Of a stretch of DNA of 64,000 nt, positions 8,424 through 16,835 are shown piece by piece. The position numbers were made by a program, and so were the translations under genes. The notes below the pieces were generated by a model. That model was not told where the DNA came from, ran no database searches, and saw only the letters and a program-made list of their open reading frames with translations. The first letter of the stretch is position 1, and each line of letters starts with the position of its first letter. This DNA comes from FEN-1350 sp964643355 (GTDB lineage Bacteria > Planctomycetota > Phycisphaerae > Sedimentisphaerales > Anaerohalosphaeraceae): contig CAZXPW010000014.1 in NCBI GenBank assembly GCA_964643355.1, positions 20,671 through 84,670 on the forward strand, read 5' to 3'.

Positions 8424-8441
8424 TCGAGAAAATTTTCACGA
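8424..8441. promoter_or_regulatory. Probable Rex operator
   Basis: TCGAGAA-AATT-TTCACGA is an 18-bp inverted repeat with a single mismatched pair, and its right half differs from the established Rex half-site TTCACAA at one position (TTCACGA). Spacing (7-4-7) equals the known Rex operator TTGTGAA-N4-TTCACAA. It lies between the divergent hoxF and rex genes. Identity as a Rex site is inference from position, symmetry and the neighbouring rex gene. Confidence 0.6.
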
Positions 8442-8589
8442 ACTCCCGAATCGGCTTGTACCGTGGGGAAATCCCGGGGGAACGGGTCTTTCCAAAACCG
8501 TTGCGTTTCCGAGGGGGGAGGGACGATCCGAATTTCCGGGCTCACAAGAATAATAGAAACTCGGGGTTTTCTTTTTTTCGACGGGTCGA

Positions 8590-8627
8590 TACAATGCCCT
8601 CTTGGAATTCGTGATAAAAAGAACGAA
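8590..8627 (+). promoter_or_regulatory. Candidate rex -10 box with a weak second Rex-like site
   Basis: TACAAT at 8590-8595 could be the rex -10 box; no good -35 is visible. Immediately after the predicted start point, 8608-8627 reads as a broken inverted repeat with outer arms TTCGT and ACGAA, left half TCGTGAT. This matches only one half of the better operator at 8424. It would fit autoregulation but is weak. Confidence 0.22.
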
Positions 8628-8655
8628 TTGGGTCGCCCCGCATTTCGGAGTCCGT

Positions 8656-9348
8656 ATGAACAAGACAAAACGATTATCCCTTGGCAACAAGTCCCGAAGG
8701 AATCGCGTCGTCTCCCGGCCTCGAAGGACTCGGCGTCTTCTGACCCATACGGTCCTGGAACGGTTGATGCACTATTACATTTGTTTGTGCAAATACGATC
8801 CGATGATCGAGTGGATTTCCAGTTCGCACCTGGCGGCTCAGTTCCGCGTGGACGATACGCAGGTCCGCAAGGACTTGGCCGTTATCGGGGTCAAAGGCCG
8901 GCCGAACGCCGGTTTTCGCCGTTGCCAAATCCTGAAAAGCATTTGTGAATTTCTGGGGTTGGACCGGACGCTGAAAGCCGTGGTTGTGGGCGTGGGTCGA
9001 TTGGGCGGAGCGTTGGTCGCTTACCGCGATTTGCGGGAGTTGGGCCTGGAAATGGTTGGTTTATTCGACAACGACCCCCGCAAAATCGGGAGTACGATCG
9101 CCGGTCTAACGATTCTGTCCACCGACGACATGAAATCCTTCATCCGCCAGCGGAAGATCCGCATCGCGATCCTGGCCTGTCCGGCCTTTGTCGCCCAGAT
9201 TCTGACGCACGAGCTGGTGGAGGCCGGGATTCGGGCCATCTGGAACTTTTCTCCCACCCCCTTACAGGTGCCGCCTGATGTGTTCGTCCGCAACGAGCAC
9301 ATCTCCGTCGGTCTGGGCGAAATCGCATATCACTTGTCCTCTTCCTGA
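8656..9348 (+). CDS. rex: Redox-sensing transcriptional repressor Rex
   Basis: A 230-residue NADH-responsive repressor. The N-terminal winged helix runs through TVLERLMHYYICL and ISSSHLAAQFRVDDTQVRKDLAVIGVKGRPNAGF; the Rossmann domain begins with VVVGVGRLGGALVAY (GxGxxG), continues with GLFDNDPRKIG and AILACPA, and ends with the domain-swap helix region IWNFSPTPLQVPPDVFVRNEHISVGLGEIAYHL. The ATG at 8656 is chosen because GGAG lies 5 bases upstream; an earlier ATG at 8602 would add residues unlike the family. It is divergent from hoxFUYHW, whose product uses NAD, and a palindrome of Rex type lies between them, so Rex most likely represses the hydrogenase when NADH is low relative to NAD+ and releases it when NADH rises. 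dapF follows after 95 bases. Confidence 0.93.
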   Translation: MNKTKRLSLGNKSRRNRVVSRPRRTRRLLTHTVLERLMHYYICLCKYDPMIEWISSSHLAAQFRVDDTQVRKDLAVIGVKGRPNAGFRRCQILKSICEFLGLDRTLKAVVVGVGRLGGALVAYRDLRELGLEMVGLFDNDPRKIGSTIAGLTILSTDDMKSFIRQRKIRIAILACPAFVAQILTHELVEAGIRAIWNFSPTPLQVPPDVFVRNEHISVGLGEIAYHLSSS

Positions 9349-9443
9349 GTAATGGATCTCCAAAACCATGCCTTTTCGTTCGGCCGGGTCTTGTCGAATT
9401 CACGGAAATCGAGTACACTGTTGCCCGAAAGGAATGGGAGAAT

Positions 9444-10331
9444 ATGCGTTTTACAAAAATGCAGGGGCTTGGCAATGACTATGTGTATGTCGATTGCTTT
9501 TCGCAGCGGGTGGAAAATCCCGCCGATCTGGCCGTGCGCATCAGCGACCGCCACTTTGGCGTCGGCTCCGACGGCTTGATCCTGATCTGTCCATCATCCG
9601 TGGCCGATGCCCGGATGCGGATGTTCAACGCCGACGGCTCCGAATCCGAGATGTGCGGAAACGGCCTTCGCTGCGTGGCCAAATACATATACGACCATCA
9701 TCTGGTGGATGCCGGAACGCATCTGTCATTGCCGGGACAAGCCACCTTTGAGGCCTCTTTGCGGATTGAAACCGGCCGGGGAATTTTAACTGTCGGGCTG
9801 GATGTCGGACCGGACGGCCGGGTCCGGCGCGTCTGCGTCAATATGGGTCGGCCGATCCTGCAGGCCCGACAAATCCCTGTGGCGCTGGATCTGCAGCAGG
9901 TCATCGATGAACCGTTTTCCATCGAAGGTTTTTCATCCGGCATGACCTGTGTTTCGATGGGCAATCCGCACGCGGTCTTCTTCGTCGAGGATCTGGACGC
10001 GATCGATTTGTCGCAACTGGGACCGAGGGTCGAGCGCCATGCGTTGTTCCCCCAGCGGATCAATGTTCACCTGGTCAAGGTTGAAACGCCGACCGAGTTG
10101 ACCGTCCGGACCTGGGAACGGGGCAGCGGTATTACGCTGGCCTGCGGGACCGGGGCCTGCGCCTGCGGAGTGGCGGGCGTACTGAACGGATTGTGTCAGC
10201 GGCTTGTGCACACTCGTCTTCCGGGAGGAACGCTGGATGTCCACTGGTCGGAGCAGGACGACTGCGTATATATGACCGGACCGGCCGTGGAAGTGTTTTC
10301 CGGCGACTGGCCGGAATCCCCTCATCCATAA
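9444..10331 (+). CDS. dapF: Diaminopimelate epimerase
   Basis: A 295-residue enzyme interconverting LL- and meso-diaminopimelate for lysine and peptidoglycan synthesis, acting without cofactor through two Cys residues. Both are present: Cys71 in NADGSESEMCGNGLRC and a second near residue 234 in ITLACGTGACAC. The N-terminus MRFTKMQGLGNDYVYVD is the canonical start, GGGAG-like sequence precedes it. SMGNPHAVFFVEDLD and WERGSGITLACG are further family signatures. It is downstream of rex in the same direction; whether it is co-transcribed is not clear. A planctomycete with dapF is consistent with the view that many members make peptidoglycan. Confidence 0.95.
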   Translation: MRFTKMQGLGNDYVYVDCFSQRVENPADLAVRISDRHFGVGSDGLILICPSSVADARMRMFNADGSESEMCGNGLRCVAKYIYDHHLVDAGTHLSLPGQATFEASLRIETGRGILTVGLDVGPDGRVRRVCVNMGRPILQARQIPVALDLQQVIDEPFSIEGFSSGMTCVSMGNPHAVFFVEDLDAIDLSQLGPRVERHALFPQRINVHLVKVETPTELTVRTWERGSGITLACGTGACACGVAGVLNGLCQRLVHTRLPGGTLDVHWSEQDDCVYMTGPAVEVFSGDWPESPHP

Positions 10332-10602
10332 AGGGGCCACGATCTCCGATAGACTCTTGTCACAAATGATTGTTGGCGGATTATCGGCTCTTGTATTTAT
10401 AGTTCCCCTTCAATGCAATAGAATGACTTTTTCTCCATAAAAATACTGGAAATCCTTTTGCACATACACTATAATCCCCCCGATGGACCGTACGATCGGC
10501 GTTCGGCCCAATGATTTCGCTCATTCGGCGTGGATGGCCGAAGGGCAGTCCGTTTTTTACGGATAACAGCGGAACAGAGTTATTTGAATAGGAGAACCGG
10601 AT

Positions 10603-11001
10603 ATGATGCTGAGCAGATCCATCGGTTACGGCCTCATTGCCGTGGCCTACATGGCCAAACAAAACGACACATGGATTCAGGGAGAAATCATTTCCAAGGA
10701 ATATGACATTCCCATCGAGTATCTGCTGAAGATCATGAATCAGCTTGTCCGGGCCGGGATCCTCCGCAGCAAACGGGGCCCCTCCGGCGGCTATTCTTTG
10801 GCCAAGCCGGTCAAGGACCTCAACATGCTGGAGGTTATCGAAGCGGTGGACGGTCCTTTCCATCGTTCCTTTGAGCTGGCCAGCCAGGCGAAAAAGAGTC
10901 GGTTTTCCGCCCGGATGGATCAGGTTTGCGCCAAGGCCTCCGAGCAGGCCATCGCCATTCTCAAAAAGGCCAAATTCTCGGATCTGGTTTCCAAGGGCTA
11001 A
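10603..11001 (+). CDS. Rrf2-family transcriptional regulator
   Basis: A 132-residue winged-helix protein. MMLSRSIGYGLIAVAYMAKQ, the helix-turn-helix EIISKEYDIPIEYLLKIMNQLVRAGILRSKRGPSGGYSLAKP and DLNMLEVIEAVDGP follow the Rrf2 pattern closely. The three Cys that hold an Fe-S cluster in IscR/NsrR are missing: only one Cys is present (QVCAKA), so sensing must work differently. AGGAG precedes the ATG. A TATAAT hexamer occurs at 10470-10475, about 130 bases upstream, without a good -35. No clear operon partner; the gene is closed by a bidirectional hairpin. Confidence 0.9.
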   Translation: MMLSRSIGYGLIAVAYMAKQNDTWIQGEIISKEYDIPIEYLLKIMNQLVRAGILRSKRGPSGGYSLAKPVKDLNMLEVIEAVDGPFHRSFELASQAKKSRFSARMDQVCAKASEQAIAILKKAKFSDLVSKG

Positions 11002-11020
11002 GCGGTTTGCGAATACACCA

Positions 11021-11067
11021 AAAGACAGGCGCCAAAATGCTCCGCGGATTCGGCGCCTGTCTTGTTT
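11021..11067. terminator. Bidirectional terminator hairpin
   Basis: AAGACAGGCGCC (11022-11033) pairs with GGCGCCTGTCTT (11052-11063), a 12-bp perfect stem with an 18-base loop, followed by TTGTTTTG on the plus strand. It lies between the convergent Rrf2 and ThuA genes and can serve both. Confidence 0.75.
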
Positions 11068-11079
11068 TGATTCCTTGAT

Positions 11080-12078
11080 TCAGCGTTTCAGATCGACCGG
11101 GGAAAGACCTTTTTTGTGTCCCCCGAAACCGATCTTATTGGGATTGTATGTGCCGACGATGTCCACCTTGCTCCGCGCCGGAATCCTGTCTTCCAGCCCC
11201 AACGCCCAATAACAGGCGTTTACCATCAATCGGCGAAATCCCTCGTTGTTAAAATCGTCTCCGTGTCCCATCGTCGTCGTGAACACGCGAGCCGTTTTGC
11301 CCGCCGTTCCCGTAAAGCTTTTGGTCCAGGCAACCGGGACAAGCTGCTTATCCGGATTGGGTTTGTCGGTCGGATTCATGCCCGTCAAAACCTGTCCCAT
11401 CACCAGGGGCTTGCAATCACCGTGGAGCGTCGTTAATCCATACACATCCGACGGCCCCCAGATTTCGTCAATCCCTCGTACTATCGGATGATTTTCCATA
11501 CCTGGTGCAATCAGGCCCCGGGTACTTTCTTTTTGATGGACTCCGTAATGGTTGATCCATGTCTCACCGAATACCTGCCGACCGTAGCCGCCCGCGATAG
11601 TCTTATCCTGAAAACTGTATTGGGCATAGGGGCTGTCGGTACGCTTGGTGTAATTGAAGGCATGCGTCGAAGTTCGAAGCCCCACGATCGGTTTTCCGGA
11701 ATTGGTATAGTCCAGAATCCGTTTCATCTGGTCGTCGGGCAACTCCCGAAACCTCAGGAACATCACCATCAGATCGGCGGTGTCGAGGGCTTCCAAACCG
11801 GGAATGTTATCCACGGTTGTCGGATCGATCTGACCGTTGTCTTTGTTGATCGAAAATAAAACCGTGCATTTGAACCCATGGTGTTCGGCCAGGATCCTGG
11901 CCAGCATGGGCATGGATTCTTCCGAGCGATATTCCTCGTCACCGGTAACAAAGACAATGTGCTTACCCTTGCCCGGACCATCGCGACCTTCCAAGACGAT
12001 CCACGGCTCGGCAGAGGCCCTGGGAATGACCGCACTGACGATACCAACCAGAAGACACATCCATAATGTGCGGACCAT
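11080..12078 (-). CDS. Secreted ThuA-like domain protein
   Basis: A 332-residue protein with a signal peptide (LWMCLLVGIVSAVIPRASA, cleavage near residue 23) and one ThuA (trehalose-utilisation, glutamine amidotransferase-like) domain: HIVFVTGDEEYRSEESMPMLARIL, ADLMVMFLRFRELPDDQM, GKPIVGLRTSTHAF and a late VFTTTMGHGDDFNNEGFRRLMVNACYWALG. The Cys of true class I amidotransferases is not present. In planctomycetes these proteins accompany DUF1080 enzymes and are thought to act on glycoside derivatives, but no reaction is established. It follows the GDSL/DUF1080 gene by 31 bases with GGAAAGG upstream, so the two form an operon for exported carbohydrate-active proteins. Confidence 0.82.
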   Translation of the reverse strand: MVRTLWMCLLVGIVSAVIPRASAEPWIVLEGRDGPGKGKHIVFVTGDEEYRSEESMPMLARILAEHHGFKCTVLFSINKDNGQIDPTTVDNIPGLEALDTADLMVMFLRFRELPDDQMKRILDYTNSGKPIVGLRTSTHAFNYTKRTDSPYAQYSFQDKTIAGGYGRQVFGETWINHYGVHQKESTRGLIAPGMENHPIVRGIDEIWGPSDVYGLTTLHGDCKPLVMGQVLTGMNPTDKPNPDKQLVPVAWTKSFTGTAGKTARVFTTTMGHGDDFNNEGFRRLMVNACYWALGLEDRIPARSKVDIVGTYNPNKIGFGGHKKGLSPVDLKR

Positions 12079-12109
12079 TGTCGTATCCTTTCCTCGGTTT
12101 TCCAGCCGC

Positions 12110-13372
12110 CTACCCCAATGGCTTGATGCGGATATCCTTGATGACGATTTTCATGGGTCCGAACTCGGCGCCCGGGTGGACCTGGAAACCGATTTTACCT
12201 GAATCGGTAGTGTCGTCGTTAACATCAGCGACCTGTTTGTCATTGAGCCAGATCTGCGTGTGTTTGCCCTGGGTCCGGATACGGATGGTGTTCCAGCCGT
12301 CGCGGTTGACGAGTTTTTCATCGGTGTTCATCGCCAAAAACATCTTGCTGGGGCAATAGAAGGTACCCGACCAGCATACGGGATTCTTCCATTCCAGGAT
12401 GTCGGCCTGATAGGCCTTGTCGGGTCCCTGATACCGGAACCAGATACCACTGTTGCACGGCCATTCGGCGCGCCACACGGTCGTAAGATCGAAATCCTTG
12501 AAGGATGCCGTGGTGAACAGATCGCCGGGGGCATTATTGTCACCCTGGGTGCCAACCAGCATCCCATCGACGACGGTCCACTTGGCGCCGCCCTCGGCCT
12601 TCCAGCCGGTCAGATCCTTGCCGTTGAACAGGGCGATCGGGTCGGGATCTTGGGTGCGGTTCTTGTCACCCATCAGTTCGGCAACCTTGGGTTCAATCGC
12701 CTCGGCCCAGATCTTGTAGCCGGCCTCGTTGGGATGCAGGAAGTCGGGCATGATCTCCTTGGGAAGTTTTCCTTCAGGGGTCAGGAATTTGTCGTTGATA
12801 TCCAGATAAAAAATAGTTTTATTGTCGGCGATCCGGGAAGCCAGCTCAGAGGCCTTGGCGTTCTTCTCCCGCTGGGGATTTGGGAACTCGCCCCGCGGGA
12901 AGATGGCCAAGATTAAAATCTTGGTGCGGGGGCATTGGGTCTGGAGCTTCTTGCAGATGGCGATGATCCCATCGGCGATCTCCTCGGCCGTGTTGTCGTT
13001 GCCGTTGGAGTTGTTGGTGCCGATCATCAGGATCGCCAGCTTGGGGGAAATGCCATCAAGGTGACCATGATCGAACCGCCAGAGAACATGTTGCGTCCGG
13101 TCGCCGCTGAACCCCATGTTGACGGCGTTGCGCGGGGCGTAGTACTGGTTCCACAGCAACGGAACATTGTCCCAGCCGTGGGTAATCGAATCGCCGACGA
13201 GAATCAGATCGACATGGCCCTGTTTGACCCGTTCGTTGACGGCGTCGTTGCGGACAGTCCACCAACTATGCCGATGCTCGGGGTTCACGGCCGAATGTTT
13301 CGGGGGTTGAGCAAGCAGGATTTGAGATGAGAAAACGACAGAGATACTGACGATCCAAAGCCGACTTTTCAT
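12110..13372 (-). CDS. Secreted two-domain protein: SGNH/GDSL esterase + DUF1080
   Basis: A 420-residue exported protein. After a signal peptide (SRLWIVSISVVFSSQILLAQ) comes an SGNH hydrolase domain of the PAF-acetylhydrolase type: ILVGDSITHGWD (nucleophile Ser), NMGFSGDRTQHVLWR, LMIGTNNSNGND and the His in DFLHPNEAGY. From about residue 240 there is a DUF1080 (3-keto-disaccharide hydrolase, lectin-like) domain starting FNGKDLTGWKAEGGAKWTVVDGMLVG and including NSGIWFRYQG and WNTIRIRTQGKHTQIWLNDKQVADV. The start at 13372 is chosen because GAGGAG lies 8 bases upstream and a signal peptide follows; the frame extends further upstream without a ribosome site. The fusion suggests removal of ester groups from, and binding or cleavage of, the same glycan. 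Confidence 0.85.
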   Translation of the reverse strand: MKSRLWIVSISVVFSSQILLAQPPKHSAVNPEHRHSWWTVRNDAVNERVKQGHVDLILVGDSITHGWDNVPLLWNQYYAPRNAVNMGFSGDRTQHVLWRFDHGHLDGISPKLAILMIGTNNSNGNDNTAEEIADGIIAICKKLQTQCPRTKILILAIFPRGEFPNPQREKNAKASELASRIADNKTIFYLDINDKFLTPEGKLPKEIMPDFLHPNEAGYKIWAEAIEPKVAELMGDKNRTQDPDPIALFNGKDLTGWKAEGGAKWTVVDGMLVGTQGDNNAPGDLFTTASFKDFDLTTVWRAEWPCNSGIWFRYQGPDKAYQADILEWKNPVCWSGTFYCPSKMFLAMNTDEKLVNRDGWNTIRIRTQGKHTQIWLNDKQVADVNDDTTDSGKIGFQVHPGAEFGPMKIVIKDIRIKPLG

Positions 13373-13427
13373 CTGGGTACTCCTCAAATAAATTCGACGA
13401 TTTTTCTTCGACAGCACGACGGATACA

Positions 13428-13456
13428 AGCATACCACGAATGCGCCTTGCGGTCAA
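13428..13456 (-). promoter_or_regulatory. Promoter of the GDSL/DUF1080-ThuA operon
   Basis: Minus-strand TTGACC (+ 13451-13456) and TATGCT (+ 13428-13433) with a 17-base spacer. It is 56 bases upstream of the GDSL/DUF1080 start codon. Confidence 0.5.
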
Positions 13457-13500
13457 ACGAACGAAATAGAAAAAGGCAATGAATCTTGGCAAAGTGGCCG

Positions 13501-13528
13501 TTGCGATAAATTGGAGAGCCGATATACT
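13501..13528 (+). promoter_or_regulatory. Promoter of the beta-helix gene
   Basis: TTGCGA (13501-13506) and TATACT (13523-13528) with a 16-base spacer, 66 bases upstream of the ATG at 13594. It is divergent from the promoter at 13428-13456. Confidence 0.45.
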
Positions 13529-13593
13529 GAAAGCCGTATCAGGGTTTCATCCCGCGGTTCTTACGAGAGGCCCTACAAATCAGGAGGCATGAA

Positions 13594-15249
13594 ATGAGTA
13601 CCGGCGGTCGAGGCATCCGAGAAACGACGAGCATCCCTTTTCCGTCGGGTTGCAGTGCGATTCATCCGAGAATCCATGATAGGTCGTCATTTCCTTTCCA
13701 CATCAAGGGAATCGTCCAAAAGACCTGCGCGATCGGAGTAACCATCTGCGCGACCCTTCTGTGCGGCAGTTCGAATCCTTCAGGCGAAGGCAAGATTGAG
13801 CCGATTCCCTTTGACCATTCGGATGAATGGGCGATGCAGGGCGGATTTGCCGCCCTGGCCGACCGTCGTATCCTCACCCTGATAACGCTTTTCAATGCGA
13901 GGGGATACGACCAAGAGCACCCGGATTTCCAAATGCATCCTGTTCGGATTTGGGCACGGGAACTGGTTAAAACAACATCCGGGAATGCGATCGCCGAATC
14001 GGATTATGAGCGGCCGATCGTGACTTATCCCCGTGCGACCTCCGGCGACACAGCGGTCGAACCGGAGTGGGCCCAACGGTTAACGATCACTGTCGGACCG
14101 GTAAATGCAGATTTGGTCGGAACCAATGTTCGTACGATCCAATCGGCCGTGGATTATGTCGCGCGATTGGGCGGCGGCACGGTGAAGATTCTTCCCGGGA
14201 CCTATCGCCTGCGGAACGCCGTTACTCTGCAATCGAATATTCGTCTGGTCGGCTCGGGCGCCGAGACGGTGCTGATCAAGGAACCCTCGACGACCACCAA
14301 ACTGGCCGAAGACAGCGATTGGTTCGACCAGGAGATCACGCTGGCCGACGCAACAGGATTTGAGATCGGCGACGGCGTATGCTTGCGAGGCCGTGCGGCC
14401 GGAAAGAATGCTGACGCCATCGTCAAACGCACGATGGTCGCTCGCACAGGCAACCGTTTCAAACTGGACCGCGCGCTGCGCGAGAATTTCTGGCGCGATG
14501 GCAACGCCACGGCATCCACCCTGTTTCCGCTGGTCACCGGTGAGTCTATCACCGACATCGCGATCGAGAATCTTGTCCTCGACGGAAACCGGGACAAGAA
14601 TGCCAACCTCGACGGCAACTACGCCGGCTGCATCTGGCTGCAGGACTGTTCGCGGATCGTCATCCGCGGCGTGACCGCTCGCAACTACAATGGCGACGGC
14701 ATCAGTTGGCAGGTCTGCCATGATGTCACGGTGGAAGACTGCAACAGCGAGAACAACGCCCAGCTCGGCCTGCATCCCGGTTCCGGATCGCAGCGTCCGA
14801 TCCTTCGCAACAACCGGATCGTCGGCAACGACATCGGCATCTTTTTTTGCTGGGGCGTCAAGTACGGCCTGGCCGACCGGAATGTGCTGGAGAACAACCG
14901 CGTCGGGATTTCCATCGGCCACCGCGACACGGACAACCTCGTCTGTCGCAACGAGATCCTCCGTAGCCGGGAAGTGGCGATCCTGTTCCGCCCGGAAGGC
15001 GGCAGAGACTTTGCGGGCCATCGCAATCATCTTGAGGACAATCATATTGTCGATACCGGCGGTGATAACAGTATCGCCGTGGACATTCAGGGTGCGACGG
15101 AAGGCGTCAAACTCCGTGGAAACCGGTTTGAAGAGACGCGCGGCCCCGCGGGAAGGACCGCGATTCGGCTCGGCCCCGAAACACGCGACATCCAACTTCA
15201 GGACAATCGAATCCATGGCTTTTCCATCGAAGTCCAGCGGGCCCAATAA
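13594..15249 (+). CDS. Right-handed parallel beta-helix (NosD/pectate-lyase-fold) protein
   Basis: A 551-residue protein preceded by AGGAGG. After an unusual ~40-residue hydrophilic lead there is one hydrophobic segment (TCAIGVTICATLLCG), so it is probably exported or anchored. From about residue 165 it is a beta-helix: VRTIQSAVDYVARLGGGTVKILPGTYRLRNAVTLQSNIRLVGSG, the classical start of the Pectate_lyase_3 fold, then parallel-helix rungs rich in N-x-I and D-N motifs (GITARNYNGDGIS-like VTARNYNGDGISW, VTVEDCNSENNAQLG, RPILRNNRIVGNDIGIFF, DRNVLENNRVGISI, CRNEILRSREVAILF). Such folds bind or cleave polysaccharide; no catalytic set can be named. Residues 75-150 match nothing I recognise. The acyltransferase gene follows from its own promoter. 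Confidence 0.8.
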   Translation: MSTGGRGIRETTSIPFPSGCSAIHPRIHDRSSFPFHIKGIVQKTCAIGVTICATLLCGSSNPSGEGKIEPIPFDHSDEWAMQGGFAALADRRILTLITLFNARGYDQEHPDFQMHPVRIWARELVKTTSGNAIAESDYERPIVTYPRATSGDTAVEPEWAQRLTITVGPVNADLVGTNVRTIQSAVDYVARLGGGTVKILPGTYRLRNAVTLQSNIRLVGSGAETVLIKEPSTTTKLAEDSDWFDQEITLADATGFEIGDGVCLRGRAAGKNADAIVKRTMVARTGNRFKLDRALRENFWRDGNATASTLFPLVTGESITDIAIENLVLDGNRDKNANLDGNYAGCIWLQDCSRIVIRGVTARNYNGDGISWQVCHDVTVEDCNSENNAQLGLHPGSGSQRPILRNNRIVGNDIGIFFCWGVKYGLADRNVLENNRVGISIGHRDTDNLVCRNEILRSREVAILFRPEGGRDFAGHRNHLEDNHIVDTGGDNSIAVDIQGATEGVKLRGNRFEETRGPAGRTAIRLGPETRDIQLQDNRIHGFSIEVQRAQ

Positions 15250-15275
15250 GATCGTCGTCGATTGTATTCGGCAGA

Positions 15276-15303
15276 TTGAGAAGACCCGAAATGACGATAT
15301 ACT
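15276..15303 (+). promoter_or_regulatory. Promoter of the acyltransferase gene
   Basis: TTGAGA (15276-15281) and TATACT (15298-15303) with a 16-base spacer, 48 bases before the ATG at 15351. The CGATATACT end is the same as in the promoter at 13523. Confidence 0.45.
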
Positions 15304-15350
15304 AAAGGTTGTACAATCGGATCCGGATCCCAAAAATATGGAGAGATGGA

Positions 15351-16628
15351 ATGATTCTCGAACCGACACCTAACGAGGCGATGGCGCCGATCGAAGTGCC
15401 CAAGGCCGCCGGGCGGCTGGCCTCGATCGACGCCTTTCGGGGTTTTGTAATGTTCCTGATGATGGCCGAGGTCCTGGCCTTCTGGAAAATGGCCGACGCT
15501 TTCCCGGACAGCCCAATCTGGGCGACACTCAAATTTCACCAAAGCCATGTCGAGTGGGTCACCTGTCTGATCCGAGACCGACTCGGAATGTCGTTTTCGC
15601 TGCACGACCTGATTCAGCCGTCGTTTTCGTTCCTGGTCGGCACGGCGTTGGCCTTTTCGCTGGCCTCGCGGCGGGCAAGGGGGCAATCGACCCTGACTAT
15701 GACACTGCATGCCCTGTGGCGGTCCCTGGTCCTGATTTTCCTGGGGATTTTTCTTCGGTCGATGGGCCATTCACAGACCTACTTCACCTTTGAAGACACC
15801 CTCACCCAGATCGGCCTTGGATACTTCTTCCTGTATCTGCTCGGGCTTCAGTCGCCGCGCGTTCAATGGATCGCGCTGCTGGTGATCCTGATCGGTTACT
15901 GGGGAGCATTTGCGTTGTATCCGCTGCCGGGGGCCGACTTTAACTGGGAGCAGGCCGGCGTAACGGCCAACTGGCCGCACAACCTGACCGGCTTTGCCGC
16001 GCACTGGAACAAAAATACCAATCTGGCGTGGGCATTTGATACCTGGTTTCTGAATCTGTTTCCGCGGGAAAGCGTATTTACCCACAACGGCGGCGGCTAC
16101 AGCACGCTGAGCTTTATCCCCACGCTGGGCACGATGATCCTGGGACTGATCGCCGGCGGATGGCTGAGGTCGGACCTGCCGAGCTTCCGGAAATGGCTGC
16201 GGTTATTGCTGGCCGGAATTCTTCTCCTGACGGCCGGTGAGGCCCTTGGATATTTTGGCATCTGTCCGGTCGTCAAGCGGATCTGGACCCCGTCATGGGT
16301 CCTGTTCAGCGGGGGCTGGGCGATGATCCTGCTGGCGGCATTTTATCTGATTATGGATATCGTGGAGTTCAAGATCTGGGCCTTCCCCCTGCTGGTGATC
16401 GGAGCCAATTCGATTACTGCTTACTGCATGGACTGGTTCTTTGTCGGCTTTATCAAAAAGTCCCTTCACATCCACCTTGGCGGCGATTTCTTCACAAATC
16501 TCGGCAGCCGCTTATTCGCTGAAAACGGCGGTGCGTATGGGTCCCTGTTTGAAGGCGCCGCGGTTCTGCTGATCCTCTGGTTGATTTTGCTGTGGATGTA
16601 TCGTAACAAAGTCTATGTCAAGATATAG
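15351..16628 (+). CDS. HGSNAT/NagX-like membrane acyltransferase (DUF5009 type)
   Basis: A 425-residue integral membrane protein with about 10-11 hydrophobic segments. RLASIDAFRGFVMFLMM is the signature of the heparan-alpha-glucosaminide N-acetyltransferase / NagX family, and the loop with HDLIQPSFSFLVGTALAFSL and the segments LSFIPTLGTMILGLIAGGWL and LLVIGANSITAYCMDWFF are further family features. The conserved His in FHQSHVEWVTC or LHDLIQPSF could carry the acyl group. Known relatives move acetyl groups across the membrane onto amino sugars, which fits neighbouring glycan genes. ATG at 15351 is chosen for GGAGAG 5 bases upstream; an earlier start at 15309 would sit beside the -10 box. Confidence 0.8.
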   Translation: MILEPTPNEAMAPIEVPKAAGRLASIDAFRGFVMFLMMAEVLAFWKMADAFPDSPIWATLKFHQSHVEWVTCLIRDRLGMSFSLHDLIQPSFSFLVGTALAFSLASRRARGQSTLTMTLHALWRSLVLIFLGIFLRSMGHSQTYFTFEDTLTQIGLGYFFLYLLGLQSPRVQWIALLVILIGYWGAFALYPLPGADFNWEQAGVTANWPHNLTGFAAHWNKNTNLAWAFDTWFLNLFPRESVFTHNGGGYSTLSFIPTLGTMILGLIAGGWLRSDLPSFRKWLRLLLAGILLLTAGEALGYFGICPVVKRIWTPSWVLFSGGWAMILLAAFYLIMDIVEFKIWAFPLLVIGANSITAYCMDWFFVGFIKKSLHIHLGGDFFTNLGSRLFAENGGAYGSLFEGAAVLLILWLILLWMYRNKVYVKI

Positions 16629-16835
16629 CCCCGGCAGAAGCGAATCGGGTTTCCGCCAGGGTTATGGCTCTGATCCTACAACCCCTTTCCGGCAGAAGGA
16701 TTCCTCTTCATTCGAAAATCGAAATCGGGCGCTCTTGCGTTATTTTTTCAGGTCTCCGAATTTTTCCGGATTTCTTTGCACCGGAACATCGCCGTCTACC
16801 GTATACATAAAAGGAGATTCACGATTACGGTTTGG

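Noticed and set aside
14080..15369. Long minus-strand frame opposite the beta-helix gene
   Set aside because: Arises from the codon pattern of the real gene; no start signal and no recognisable domain.
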